From Kingella pumchi (lineage in GTDB: Bacteria > Pseudomonadota > Gammaproteobacteria > Burkholderiales > Neisseriaceae): a stretch of 15,323 bases of DNA. A program made the position numbers and the translations under genes. The stretch lies in the NCBI RefSeq assembly GCF_022288825.1, contig NZ_JAKOOW010000033.1:89604-104926 (forward strand). The letters are read 5' to 3'. Positions 1 to 6,669 of this stretch are shown here, in pieces. Each line of letters begins with the position of its first letter. Position 1 is the stretch's first letter. The notes under the pieces were generated by a model. The model was given only the letters and a program-made list of their open reading frames with translations, ran no database searches and was not told the DNA's origin.

Positions 1-42
1 CACCCATTAACAAACACTTGGGATTTTTGATAATCCGCGATT

Positions 43-72
43 ACCCTACGTCTAACCGTTTGCGCCTATAAT
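43..72 (+). promoter_or_regulatory. putative integrase promoter (-10 box)
   Basis: A perfect -10 hexamer TATAAT lies at 67-72. No good -35 box stands 16-18 bases upstream (that stretch reads about ACCCTACG), so the promoter is either weak or activator-dependent. A transcript starting near 79 could not include the ATG at 71 but would include the ATG at 101 with a 5' leader of about 22 bases, which helps decide the integrase start. Confidence 0.4.
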
Positions 73-100
73 GATTGCACCAAATTTGCACCAAGAAATC

Positions 101-1090
101 ATGGCGACAATCACACAGCGCGGCGGAAAATGGCGCGTACAAGTCAGGCTGCGGGGCGTGTCCCGTTCGGCAACTTTCGAGCGGCACGCCGATGCGAAAG
201 CGTGGGCGGCGCGGATGGAGACGCTGATTCTCGACGGTGTACAGGGCAATGCCGACCGCAACACCTATTTCGGCGATGTGCTCAAACGCTATCTTAACAC
301 CGTTACCCCGTCCAAACGCGGCGCGCGCAGCGAAGCATACCGCATCGGCAGGGCGCTGAATACGCCGCTAGCAGATGTACGGCTGGACGAACTGCGTCCA
401 CAGCATTTTGCCGACTGGCGCGACGCACGGCTGGGCGAAGTATCGGAAACCAGCGTCAACCGCGAACTGACCACGCTGTCGGCCGTCTGCACCCACGCCA
501 TGAAAGAGTGGGGCTTGTTGCGCGACAATCCGGTGCAGAAAATCAGCAAACCCAAAAAAGCCAAAGAACGCACGCGCCGGCCGTCGGCAGACGAAATCGA
601 ACGCATCTGCGAAGCGCTGCTCTATAATCCGGCAAAGCCGCCCGAGCTTGCCGTGCAGCGGGTGGCGCTGGCCTTTTTGTTTGCCGTCGAAACCGCAATG
701 CGGGCAGGGGAGATATGCAGCCTGAAATGGGCGGATATCGACTTCGCCCGCCGCCTTGCCCATCTGCCGATAACCAAAAACGGCGACAGCCGCAACGTGC
801 CGCTGTCCCGCCGTGCACTGGAAATTATCCGGCAGCTTGAAGGCATTGATGCCGATTCTGTGTTTGCACTTGGTGCGTCCACTTTGGACGTCCTATTCCG
901 CCGCGCCCGTGACAACTGCGGTATCACCGATTTGCACTTTCACGACAGCCGCCGCGAAGCGCTGACGCGGATGGCGAAAAAAGTACCGGTGGAAACGCTG
1001 GCGAAAATCAGCGGCCACCGCGACCTGCGGATACTGCTCAACGTCTATTACAATCCCGATATGGCCGAAGTGGCGGATTTGCTGGATTAA
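101..1090 (+). CDS. int: phage tyrosine integrase
   Basis: Site-specific tyrosine recombinase expected to integrate and excise the prophage at an attachment site. 329 residues from the chosen start. The N-terminus (MATITQRGGKWRVQVR) is the usual arm-binding opening of phage integrases; a SAM-like core-binding region follows at about 55-150. The catalytic domain shows Arg201 (AMRAGEICSLKW), Lys226 (ITKNGDSR), His281 and Arg284 (HFHDSRRE), His306 (SGHRDLR) and the nucleophile Tyr316 or Tyr317 (NVYYNPD), so all catalytic positions are present. An in-frame ATG at 71 is possible, but it has no ribosome binding site and overlaps the -10 box; the ATG at 101 fits the family start better. It reads away from the left edge, converging on the late genes. 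Length is normal and nothing suggests decay. Confidence 0.95.
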   Translation: MATITQRGGKWRVQVRLRGVSRSATFERHADAKAWAARMETLILDGVQGNADRNTYFGDVLKRYLNTVTPSKRGARSEAYRIGRALNTPLADVRLDELRPQHFADWRDARLGEVSETSVNRELTTLSAVCTHAMKEWGLLRDNPVQKISKPKKAKERTRRPSADEIERICEALLYNPAKPPELAVQRVALAFLFAVETAMRAGEICSLKWADIDFARRLAHLPITKNGDSRNVPLSRRALEIIRQLEGIDADSVFALGASTLDVLFRRARDNCGITDLHFHDSRREALTRMAKKVPVETLAKISGHRDLRILLNVYYNPDMAEVADLLD

Positions 1091-1103
1091 GCAGCTTGAA
1101 AAC

Positions 1104-1149
1104 AAAAAAAAGCCCCCGAAACGTCTGTAATCAACGTTTCGGGGGCTTT
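1104..1149. terminator. strong hairpin terminator between int and the late genes
   Basis: Perfect 15-bp arms: AAAGCCCCCGAAACG (1109-1123) and CGTTTCGGGGGCTTT (1135-1149), with an 11-base loop. On the minus strand the stem runs into seven U (the A tract at 1104-1110), a canonical intrinsic terminator for the late/lysis transcript just past the Rz stop. On the + strand the hairpin is followed only by the stem's own UUU and then GG, so termination of int transcripts there is probably weaker. Confidence 0.9.
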
Positions 1150-1152
1150 GGT

Positions 1153-1662
1153 TTATCGCGGCTCGGACGCCACTACTGCGCCGTAGGCCTGCCACTCGGC
1201 AAGGTCGTTGCGCTGGGCGTCGGCAGTCTCTGCCAAGTCTGCATACTCTTGCGCGCATTGTCCGAGTAGTAGCCAGCCGGCGGCAGCGTCCGCGCCGTCA
1301 GATGGGCGGGCGGTTTGACCGGCTGCGGGCATTGTTGCGCGGCGGGCGGCAGTTTCTGTGTGGCGGCGCAGGCGGTCAAGCTCGCGGCGCATATCAGTGA
1401 TAACAGTTTGGGCATCTTGTCTTTCCTTTTCAATTTTGACTTGGGCGGCGGCCAGGGAATCAGCCTGTTTGCGCTCGGTGTTGCGGGCGGCGGCGGTTTG
1501 CGCGGCGGCCTGCTCGGCCAGCTTGGCTTTAATGCTGGCGGCGGTGTCTTCCGCACCGCGCCGGTACTGGTGGGCGCGGTCGGTGTGCCACAGTCCGGCC
1601 AGTATCGCCAACACGGCGGCAGCAGCCAGCGGGCGCCAATGTTTGATTAACCATATAGGCAT
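1153..1662 (-). CDS. Rz-like inner-membrane spanin (i-spanin)
   Basis: Predicted 169-residue i-spanin, which with an outer-membrane partner would disrupt the outer membrane in the last step of lysis. Start chosen at MPIWLIKH because GGGAAA precedes this ATG at good spacing; an upstream in-frame ATG at 1695 lacks a site. One N-terminal membrane anchor at about 8-27 (RPLAAAAVLAILAGLW), then a charged Ala/Gln/Lys/Glu-rich periplasmic helix typical of Rz coiled coils (about 30-120), then a less regular C-terminus. It is the last gene of the late block, 70 bases after the small gene ending at 1733 and directly before the strong terminator. A lipoprotein gene is embedded in another frame (1173-1415), the known Rz/Rz1 architecture. 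Sequence similarity to a named Rz family was not tested; the call rests on topology, context and the nested partner. Confidence 0.8.
   Translation of the reverse strand: MPIWLIKHWRPLAAAAVLAILAGLWHTDRAHQYRRGAEDTAASIKAKLAEQAAAQTAAARNTERKQADSLAAAQVKIEKERQDAQTVITDMRRELDRLRRHTETAARRATMPAAGQTARPSDGADAAAGWLLLGQCAQEYADLAETADAQRNDLAEWQAYGAVVASEPR
1173..1415 (-). CDS. embedded Rz1-like outer-membrane lipoprotein (o-spanin)
   Basis: 80-residue reading frame fully inside the Rz gene in another frame. It opens MPKLLSLICAASLTAC: a basic start, a hydrophobic stretch, and a lipobox L13-T14-A15-C16, so signal peptidase II cleavage would leave a 65-residue lipoprotein starting at Cys16. Residue +2 is Ala, not Asp, which favours outer-membrane sorting. 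The mature part is Pro-rich (LPPAAQQCPQPVKPPAH), as in Rz1 proteins. The ATG at 1415 has a good ribosome binding site, AAGGA at about 8 bases (minus strand, around 1423-1429), lying inside the Rz codons for Glu-Lys-Glu-Arg. The longer open frame upstream (to 1556) is not needed. Lipobox, site, Pro richness and position together make a chance frame unlikely. Gene callers that forbid overlaps would miss it. Confidence 0.85.
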   Translation of the reverse strand: MPKLLSLICAASLTACAATQKLPPAAQQCPQPVKPPAHLTARTLPPAGYYSDNARKSMQTWQRLPTPSATTLPSGRPTAQ

Positions 1663-1686
1663 GATTTCCCTTTCATTTTTTACAAA

Positions 1687-1702
1687 ATTACACATGGTGT
1701 AA
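1687..1702. promoter_or_regulatory. inverted repeat, possible operator upstream of Rz
   Basis: Perfect inverted repeat TTACAC-ATG-GTGTAA (1688-1702) in the 70-base gap between the small coiled-coil gene and Rz. The 13-mer ATTACACATGGTG starting at 1687 recurs with one mismatch (ATTACACATTGTG) at 13257-13269 in the second HigB promoter. It may be a binding site for a phage or host regulator. No convincing promoter was found next to it: a TTTACA with AAAAAT at 17 bases exists on the minus strand but is weak. Confidence 0.35.
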
Positions 1703-1718
1703 ATCGGTAATTTTTGGT

Positions 1719-1730
1719 TTCAGGCTGCCT
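1719..1730 (-). repeat. DNA uptake sequence (AGGCAGCCTGAA)
   Basis: Exact 12-mer on the minus strand, three bases after the stop of the 49-residue gene. It is a lone copy, not part of a hairpin. Confidence 0.85.
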
Positions 1731-1732
1731 TG

Positions 1733-1882
1733 TCAGCACTTAAGCTGAGCCAGCATCTGCCGGTAGTTGGCAATCTCCCGCTCGGCAGCGGCAAAGGCGT
1801 CGTAGTCGCCCGCTTCGCGCGCCGCATCGCGCTTGGCTTCCCATTCAGCAATCCAGCGTTCGATTTTCTCGGCATTGCTCAT
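1733..1882 (-). CDS. small coiled-coil-type protein of the lysis region, function unknown
   Basis: 49-residue reading frame starting MSNAEKIERWIAEWEAKRDA and ending in QLKC. The ATG overlaps the endolysin stop in the four bases ATGA (1879-1882), a strong sign of translational coupling. The composition is highly charged and Ala-rich with a heptad-like pattern of Ile, Trp, Ala, Tyr and Leu, suggesting a helical hairpin or coiled coil. There is no signal peptide or membrane segment, and a single C-terminal Cys. It is stop-bounded and too short for common ORF cut-offs. Its place between endolysin and spanins suggests a role in lysis or in endolysin control, but that is only inference from position. 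I do not recognise a family. Confidence 0.75.
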   Translation of the reverse strand: MSNAEKIERWIAEWEAKRDAAREAGDYDAFAAAEREIANYRQMLAQLKC

Positions 1883-2421
1883 GCTTCGCTCTCGCCGATT
1901 CTGCCGGTGGCATCGGTAACAGGCAGCCGGTAGCGTTCAGGGGCGGGGACGGATTTGACGCATTGCCCGTTCTCCCATTTGCTCGGCCACCAGAAGCCGT
2001 CCAGCTCGCTTTCGGCAAACGGGATGATGCTCACGCGGTTGCCCTGGTTGCCGCCCAAGCCCAGCAGTCTGCCCTGCTTGTCGCGTCCGGCAACAAAAAA
2101 CACATGGCCGCCGCCTTTACGGGTTTTGGTGGCGATGCAGCCGTAAGCCGGTTTGTCGAGCTTGGTCATCGCACTGCTGTCCGCCCAGGCTTTGGCGCGG
2201 AACCAGTGCGGCACCACAAAGCGCCCGCTGCTGCCGAGCGCATGGCCGACGGCCAGCCCGCACCACGGCGTTTCGTCGTCCGCCCACCACGCTTTGGACT
2301 CCTTACTGTACTGCCCCATATCGCGCAGCCATTGCAGCAGCGTGGGGTTGTGGGCTTTGCCCGGGATTTCGGCCAGGCCGAGATGGGTTTTCAGATGGTG
2401 CATCCACGGTAGTTCTTTCAT
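1879..2421 (-). CDS. putative endolysin, NlpC/P60- or CHAP-like (TIGR02594-type)
   Basis: 180 residues; expected to cut peptidoglycan at lysis. The pattern matches the TIGR02594-type Cys/His peptidases found among phage endolysins: an N-terminal helix WMHHLKTHLGLAEIPG, a catalytic Cys54 in DDETPWCGLAVGHAL, His106 in GGGHVFFVAG, and a third polar residue, probably Asn125, in LGGNQGNRVSI. There is no signal peptide, so export would depend on a holin; holin-like genes lie upstream of the tape measure. The last 40 residues are a non-catalytic tail. Start supported by AAAGGAA about 7 bases upstream. It follows the tape measure gene after tandem terminator hairpins and is coupled by ATGA to the next small gene. 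The exact bond cut cannot be read from the sequence. Confidence 0.8.
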   Translation of the reverse strand: MKELPWMHHLKTHLGLAEIPGKAHNPTLLQWLRDMGQYSKESKAWWADDETPWCGLAVGHALGSSGRFVVPHWFRAKAWADSSAMTKLDKPAYGCIATKTRKGGGHVFFVAGRDKQGRLLGLGGNQGNRVSIIPFAESELDGFWWPSKWENGQCVKSVPAPERYRLPVTDATGRIGESEA

Positions 2422-2444
2422 GGTTTTTCCTTTCTCTAGGTAAC

Positions 2445-2472
2445 AAAAAGCAGCCTGAAATTCAGGCTGCCT
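2445..2472 (-). terminator. DUS inverted-repeat terminator before the endolysin
   Basis: Two near-adjacent uptake sequences in opposite orientation, a variant at 2448-2459 and an exact copy at 2461-2472, form arms GCAGCCTGAA / TTCAGGCTGC with a one-base centre. On the minus strand the stem is followed by five U (A tract 2445-2449). It stands directly after another terminator (2473-2493) and about 25 bases before the endolysin start. Confidence 0.75.
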
Positions 2473-2493
2473 AAAAAAACCGCCTTACGGCGG
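2473..2493 (-). terminator. intrinsic terminator after the tape measure gene
   Basis: Minus-strand stem CCGCC-GTAA-GGCGG (2480-2493) followed by seven U (2473-2479). The hairpin begins one base after the tape measure stop codon. It is compact, with a tetraloop and a perfect U run, and would be expected to terminate before the lysis genes unless antitermination acts. Confidence 0.9.
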
Positions 2494-2494
2494 A

Positions 2495-5400
2495 TTAGGT
2501 AATTTTGAAATCTCGCTTAAGCTGTTTCAGCACCTTGGCAAGGTCGTTTTTATGGATAAAGTCGCCGCCGGTGGTATTGATGATCACCGTGCCGCCGTCC
2601 TGTCCCTGACCTGCCATATCGCGGATGGTCTGCGCGTGTTCTGCCGGCAGCACCATCTCGTTCTCGTGCAGTTGGGTTAGTGGGTTGATGCCGGCCGGAA
2701 TATCCCAGCCGCCCGCCGCCGACGGGATGCGGGTAACCGTAGTGCTGCTGGTTTCGCCGCCACCGCCACCCAAAAGCCCCATCACGGCGGCAATCATGGC
2801 TGCCATCCCCGCGATTGCCAGCGCGGGGCCGACGTAGGGAATGGATGCCAGCGCCGCCGCCACGCCCGAGCCGGCCTGCGTCGCATTCTTGCCGACAACA
2901 GTCGTGGTCTCGGTCGCCTTGGTCGCCATCGTTTTAGCGGATGATGCCTGTTCCAGCGCTTCTTTTTTGCCAAAAATCATCTGCCAGATGCCGCTTTCCT
3001 GCGCCGCGCGCTGCATCAAGCCCTGCAGCGGCTTGGTTACCATGTTTTGGATAAACGACTGCCCAAGGCTTTTAAACAGATTGCCCATTGCCGTGCGGAA
3101 GTTCTGCGTGCGCGTCAGCATCGCGTTCAAGGCATTACCCAAAGCGTCCTGCGCCTGCTGCCAAGTTTCCTTGCCGCCGTCTTCCAGCATTTCGCTGAAA
3201 GTGGGCATATCCTTGCGCCGCTGCTGCTCGCGCCGGTTTTGGTTCTGCCCCTGCGTGCGCTCGTGGCCTTGCGACAACTCTGCTGCCTGCTGCTTCAGCT
3301 TGTCGATGGCGGCCTGACTGTAAGTCGGGTCTTGTTCGGCAAGCGCGATACGCTGGTTCAGGGCGTCCAGCGCGATTTCATAGCGGCGGTTTTCAAACTC
3401 GATTTCCGCATCCAAACGCTCAAGCTGGCTGATTTTGCTTTGTGCCAGCGCATTGTCGGCGGCATCCTTCTCCATATTCAGCCGGTGCAGCGCCGCCTTT
3501 TCGCCGGCATCGACGGCTTCCATCCGTTCCTGCGTGGACTTTTTCGCCAACTCCGCCTGCAGGTTGTAGATTTTTTCGCGCAAGGCAAGGCCGGTTTTAC
3601 TGTTGGCATCAACAAGGCTCAGTTTCTGCTGCCAGTAGGCCAACTCGGCGGCGATGTCCCATTCCTTGTGGCTTTTCTCGGCAAGCTGCATCTCCTTGTG
3701 CGCCAGTTTCTGCGCCTTGATTTCGGCTTCCCATTGCTGCATCGGGTCTTCTTTGCGCTCTTTGCCCGCACCTCCTTTCTTGCCGCTGCCGCCTTTTTTG
3801 CCGCCACCACCGCCGGCTGCGCGTTTGCCGCCACCGCCGCCGCCCAAGCCTTTACTGCCTGATTTCCCAGCCTGACTGCGTGCAGCAACCCCTTTGAAAT
3901 AAGCCTGCAGGCCGCCTGCTTGTTGGTTTGCCGCTTCCGCGTCATAAATGGCACTGAAGCTGCGGCCGCTACCTTTCTCGTTGCCACCTTGCAGCTTGCC
4001 CGCACTCCAGTTACCGATTTGCGACAAGCCGACGCCGGGCATTTGGTTGGCCAGCGCAATTACGCGGTTAATGCCGTCGATGGCTTTGTTAATCAGGTTC
4101 TCAATGGCACCGATGGCAGCATTTGCTGCGCCGATGGCACCGTTTTTAATCGCAATCCACAAGCTGTCGAAGTTTTCGATTGCCCATACTACAGCGCTGC
4201 GGATCAGCGCGCCGAAAGCATCAAACACCTTGCCCACGGATTCCAGCAGGCCGTAAAACCCTTCGCCGCAATCGTCAAAAAAACCGCCGAAAGCGGCGGT
4301 TTGTCCATCGGCGGAATCTGTTGCGGCAGCGGTAATGTCCGAGTACACGGCGCTAATCAGATCGCCCAGTCCCGCATAACCGGTTTTAATCACATCGAAC
4401 ACATCCGACGCAATCGTCCCCAGCGCGTCCATCGCATTCTCAAGCTCGCCGGTTGCCATCAGCACGCCGACAATCAGCGCCGCCACCGCCACCAGCGGGT
4501 TTGCCATCAGATACGCCCACAGCTTGCTGACCGCCCCGCCGGTAGCGTTCACGGCAAGCGTGAAGTTGCGGAAATACTCCACCAGCGCCGCAATGCCCAC
4601 CAGCACCGCGCCGTTCAGCAGTAGATGCAGGTTGTCGGCCACCAGCTTCACCGCATTGGCCAGCGTCGCCATCACGCCGCTGCCGTTCATAATCTTATCG
4701 ACAAACACCTTCCAAGCGTTTTGGATGCCCACCATCGCCTGACCGAAAGTCAGCGGCATTTTCGCCGCTTCTTCGGCAAACTTGCCCGCGCTGCCCGATA
4801 CCGCCTGAAAAATCACATCCGCCGTCAGCTTGCCTTCGCTGCCCAGCTTTTTGATTTCCGCCCGGCTCTTGCCCATATAGTCGGCAATGGTATCCAGCAG
4901 GATAGGCGCCGCTTCGGCAATGCTCTTAAACTCGTCGCCCTGCAGCACGCCGCTGCCCAAGGCCTGCGACAGCTGCTCAATGGCCGACGCCTGCGCCTGC
5001 GCTTCCACGCCGCCTACGCGCATGGCATTGTTCACCGCTTCGGTAAACGTCAGCACTTCCGACTGCGCGTAGCCGTAGTCTTTCAGCGCCTGACTGGTGC
5101 GGATATACAGCCCGCTGGTTTCTTCAATCCCCGCATTGGTGCGGTTGGCCACTCCCAGCAGTTCGCGTTTGACCGCCGCATACTCCGCTTCGTCCGCTGT
5201 TACCTGCCTGATTTGGCTGTTCAGGCTCTGCATCGCATCGGCCGTTTCGATGATTTCGCGCACGCCCAAAACCGCAAACGCACCGGCAAACAGCCCTTTC
5301 AGGCTGCCTAAAACATCGCCCAGCTTGCTGCCGGCATTGGCCGCTTCGCCCATCTGCTCCCGCGCCTGCTCCACCGCCCGCGCATGGGTTTCCGCATCAA

Positions 5401-5743
5401 TCGCCCCCGCCGCAAACAGCTTGTTCAGCTTCTCGATTTCCGCTTCCAAGCGCTCCGCCGGCGTGCGCGTCGCTTCAAACACATTGCGCGCTTCGTCGGC
5501 CAGACGGCGGAACACCGTTTCCTGCGCGTCGGCAAGATTGTTCAGGCCGGAAGGGTCGAAGTCCATGCCTTCGGCAAATGCCCGCTGGCAGTCCGCCATC
5601 GCCCGCTGCAGGCGCTCGCGCACATTGTTTACCGCTTCTTCAATCGCCCGCGCCGTCTCCTGCGCCGCATCGGCCGCTTCGCCGAAACCTTCGCCTGTTT
5701 GGTTTTCCGCCGTGATGCGGATGCTTGCGTCCCAATCGCTCAT
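2495..5743 (-). CDS. phage tail tape measure protein
   Basis: 1082 residues; sets tail length and helps assembly and DNA delivery. The start is the ATG at 5743 (MSDWDASIRITAEN), with GGAG 8 bases upstream; a TTG four codons earlier would sit on that site. Order: helical N-terminus with coiled-coil character (1-140); tape-measure domain of TIGR02675 type at about 150-315 (includes LGSGVLQGDEFKSIAEAAP); MPLTFGQAMVGIQNAWKVF just after; hydrophobic segments near 368-388 and 411-431; a Gly/Lys low-complexity stretch near 630-662; a long charged coiled-coil region (about 665-870); a C-terminal hydrophobic segment near 966-990; and the common C-terminal motif GGWDIPAGINPLTQLHENEM. At roughly 0.15 nm per residue the tail would be about 160 nm. 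It lies downstream of the tail-tip genes, an unusual place, and holds a terminator-like hairpin and a DUS in its coding sequence. Confidence 0.95.
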   Translation of the reverse strand: MSDWDASIRITAENQTGEGFGEAADAAQETARAIEEAVNNVRERLQRAMADCQRAFAEGMDFDPSGLNNLADAQETVFRRLADEARNVFEATRTPAERLEAEIEKLNKLFAAGAIDAETHARAVEQAREQMGEAANAGSKLGDVLGSLKGLFAGAFAVLGVREIIETADAMQSLNSQIRQVTADEAEYAAVKRELLGVANRTNAGIEETSGLYIRTSQALKDYGYAQSEVLTFTEAVNNAMRVGGVEAQAQASAIEQLSQALGSGVLQGDEFKSIAEAAPILLDTIADYMGKSRAEIKKLGSEGKLTADVIFQAVSGSAGKFAEEAAKMPLTFGQAMVGIQNAWKVFVDKIMNGSGVMATLANAVKLVADNLHLLLNGAVLVGIAALVEYFRNFTLAVNATGGAVSKLWAYLMANPLVAVAALIVGVLMATGELENAMDALGTIASDVFDVIKTGYAGLGDLISAVYSDITAAATDSADGQTAAFGGFFDDCGEGFYGLLESVGKVFDAFGALIRSAVVWAIENFDSLWIAIKNGAIGAANAAIGAIENLINKAIDGINRVIALANQMPGVGLSQIGNWSAGKLQGGNEKGSGRSFSAIYDAEAANQQAGGLQAYFKGVAARSQAGKSGSKGLGGGGGGKRAAGGGGGKKGGSGKKGGAGKERKEDPMQQWEAEIKAQKLAHKEMQLAEKSHKEWDIAAELAYWQQKLSLVDANSKTGLALREKIYNLQAELAKKSTQERMEAVDAGEKAALHRLNMEKDAADNALAQSKISQLERLDAEIEFENRRYEIALDALNQRIALAEQDPTYSQAAIDKLKQQAAELSQGHERTQGQNQNRREQQRRKDMPTFSEMLEDGGKETWQQAQDALGNALNAMLTRTQNFRTAMGNLFKSLGQSFIQNMVTKPLQGLMQRAAQESGIWQMIFGKKEALEQASSAKTMATKATETTTVVGKNATQAGSGVAAALASIPYVGPALAIAGMAAMIAAVMGLLGGGGGETSSTTVTRIPSAAGGWDIPAGINPLTQLHENEMVLPAEHAQTIRDMAGQGQDGGTVIINTTGGDFIHKNDLAKVLKQLKRDFKIT
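4277..4302 (-). terminator. terminator-like hairpin inside the tape measure coding sequence
   Basis: Minus-strand stem AAACCGCCG-CTTT-CGGCGGTTT (4281-4302), nine perfect pairs with a four-base loop, whose 3' arm runs into a total of seven U (4277-4283). It encodes Thr-Ala-Ala-Phe-Gly-Gly-Phe-Phe of the tape measure protein. It meets every formal criterion of an intrinsic terminator. Whether it acts is unknown, as translating ribosomes or an antiterminator could suppress it. Confidence 0.6.
5298..5309 (-). repeat. DNA uptake sequence within the tape measure gene
   Basis: Exact AGGCAGCCTGAA on the minus strand, in frame as Leu-Gly-Ser-Leu-Lys. Single copy with no hairpin partner nearby. Confidence 0.8.
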
Positions 5744-5756
5744 GTTTTGCTCCAAT

Positions 5757-5783
5757 AAAAAAACCTGCCGCAGGGGCAGGTTT
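5757..5783 (-). terminator. intrinsic terminator just upstream of the tape measure gene
   Basis: Minus-strand stem AAACCTGCC-CCTGC-GGCAGGTTT (5761-5783) ending in seven U (5757-5763). Only 13 bases separate it from the tape measure ATG, which leaves no room for a promoter after it, so the tape measure message must come from read-through or antitermination. Confidence 0.85.
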
Positions 5784-5786
5784 CCG

Positions 5787-5805
5787 GTTTCAGGCAGCCT
5801 GAAAC
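5787..5805. repeat. palindromic double DUS (hairpin-forming)
   Basis: Perfect 9-bp arms GTTTCAGGC / GCCTGAAAC around one base. It contains AGGCAGCCTGAA on the + strand (5792-5803) and the one-base variant AGGCTGCCTGAA on the minus strand (5789-5800). It starts right at the stop of the holin-like gene and precedes the terminator at 5757-5783, forming a tandem hairpin. Confidence 0.8.
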
Positions 5806-5806
5806 G

Positions 5807-6154
5807 CTATTCGTCTTTCTTTTTGCCGGCGAACTTCTCCAAAAAAGCGCGGACGATGGCCGGCACCGTCTCCCGCGCCACGTCTTTCACCGCCGGCGCG
5901 GTTTCCCGTACCGCATCCAGCGCATAGCCCGCCACCAGCCCCACCGCCACGCCGGCAAAACCGCATACCCAAACACGGGTCAGGGGCAGGTAATACTCGC
6001 CCAAAGCCGCAGCCGCAAAAGCCGCCACCAGCGCCTCGGCCAGCGTGCGCGGCCAGCCGTCATTGTCGGCGCGGCTGGTAATCACCGCCCCGACAACCCC
6101 GCCGACAATGGCAAACACAATGCCGGCGGGTGTGTATTGCGTTCCCCAATTCAT
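5807..6154 (-). CDS. holin-like small membrane protein
   Basis: 115 residues (116 if the first of two adjacent ATGs is used; the second has the better spacing from GAGAGGG). Three hydrophobic segments are visible: about 10-27 (GIVFAIVGGVVGAVI), 39-56 (Ala-rich, weaker) and 61-79 (VWVCGFAGVAVGLVAGYA). An amphipathic stretch follows, and the C-terminus is strongly basic then acidic (KFAGKKKDE). Small size, up to three membrane helices and a charged tail fit a class I holin, which would make the membrane lesion that releases the endolysin. The distance from the endolysin gene (the tape measure gene lies between) is unusual, so the holin role is a tentative inference. It follows the other membrane protein gene by about 10 bases. 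Confidence 0.6.
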   Translation of the reverse strand: MNWGTQYTPAGIVFAIVGGVVGAVITSRADNDGWPRTLAEALVAAFAAAALGEYYLPLTRVWVCGFAGVAVGLVAGYALDAVRETAPAVKDVARETVPAIVRAFLEKFAGKKKDE

Positions 6155-6163
6155 CATGCCCTC

Positions 6164-6658
6164 TCATCGTTCTTGTTTCAGGCGCTTGCTGATATCAATC
6201 AGACGGCTGCCAGCCGTCGCACATAAAAAAGCCATAATCGCCGGAAACACCATGCCGGTATTGGCCGGCGGGCGCGCCGCGTCAAAAGCAGCCAGCACCA
6301 GCATCCACACCAGCGCCGACACCACCAGCACAAAGCCCGACAACACATTGCCGCGCGGACTGTCCCAAGCCATCAGCGCCAACTGCGCCACCCCCAGCGC
6401 CACAAACGCCCCCGCCACCACCGGCTGCGGCAGCGCCGCAAACTTGTAATACAGCGGCAGGCTCGTCAGCCGCGCACCATTGAGCGAAAACACCAGCGAA
6501 TAGCCCAGCATCCCCGCCGCGCTGGTAAAAGTGATTACCCGCGTCGCCGTCTGCAAAAGCCAGTTGTGCAGGCGGTAGGGCAGGCCAAGCCAGCGTTTGG
6601 AATGAAAAACGATTCTCCGCAGCCCGCTTTCAGGCTGCCTGAATTTAGTGGGTTTCAT
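6164..6658 (-). CDS. membrane protein with four predicted helices, function unknown
   Basis: 164 residues. Hydrophobic segments lie at about 40-58 (RVITFTSAAGMLGYSLVF), 79-98, 105-125 (VLSGFVLVVSALVWMLVLAA) and 133-150, between a basic N-terminus (KFRQPESGLRRIVFHSKRW) and a basic C-terminus (SKRLKQER). GGGAGAACAGT before the ATG gives the start. It pairs with the holin-like gene downstream (about 10-base gap) and both stand between two terminators, so they look like one expression unit. It could be a holin partner, an antiholin or a phage-encoded membrane exclusion protein; nothing in the sequence decides. A palindromic DUS lies within its first codons and encodes Phe-Arg-Gln-Pro-Glu. Confidence 0.65.
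   Translation of the reverse strand: MKPTKFRQPESGLRRIVFHSKRWLGLPYRLHNWLLQTATRVITFTSAAGMLGYSLVFSLNGARLTSLPLYYKFAALPQPVVAGAFVALGVAQLALMAWDSPRGNVLSGFVLVVSALVWMLVLAAFDAARPPANTGMVFPAIMAFLCATAGSRLIDISKRLKQER
6629..6643. repeat. palindromic double DUS in the 5' end of a membrane protein gene
   Basis: TTCAGGCTGCCTGAA contains AGGCAGCCTGAA on the minus strand (6629-6640) and AGGCTGCCTGAA on the + strand (6632-6643). It lies inside codons 6-10 of the gene starting at 6658. Confidence 0.8.
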
Positions 6659-6669
6659 ACTGTTCTCCC

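Noticed and set aside
1..100. Attachment site core or tRNA end next to the integrase
   Set aside because: No tRNA-like sequence is visible and only one prophage end is in the window, so no direct-repeat partner can be tested.
71..101. Longer integrase start at ATG 71
   Set aside because: No ribosome binding site, overlap with the -10 box, and the family usually starts at MATI.
1090..1103. AGCAGCTTGAAAA after the integrase stop as a DUS
   Set aside because: It lacks the conserved core (GCTT in place of GCCT), so it is at best a decayed copy.
3769..3778. Perfect Shine-Dalgarno-like AAAGGAGGTG inside the tape measure gene
   Set aside because: The next in-frame ATG is nearly 30 bases away, too far for normal initiation; it is better explained by Gly/Lys codons.
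3619..4059. Possible frameshift product at the A6 run in the Gly/Lys stretch of the tape measure gene
   Set aside because: The run is not in the phase needed for a standard X XXY YYZ slippery site, and the alternative frame is a basic, featureless shadow.
3047..5927. Several long + strand frames opposite the tape measure gene
   Set aside because: They shadow a 1082-residue gene with convincing domains; they lack starts with sites and show unnatural composition.
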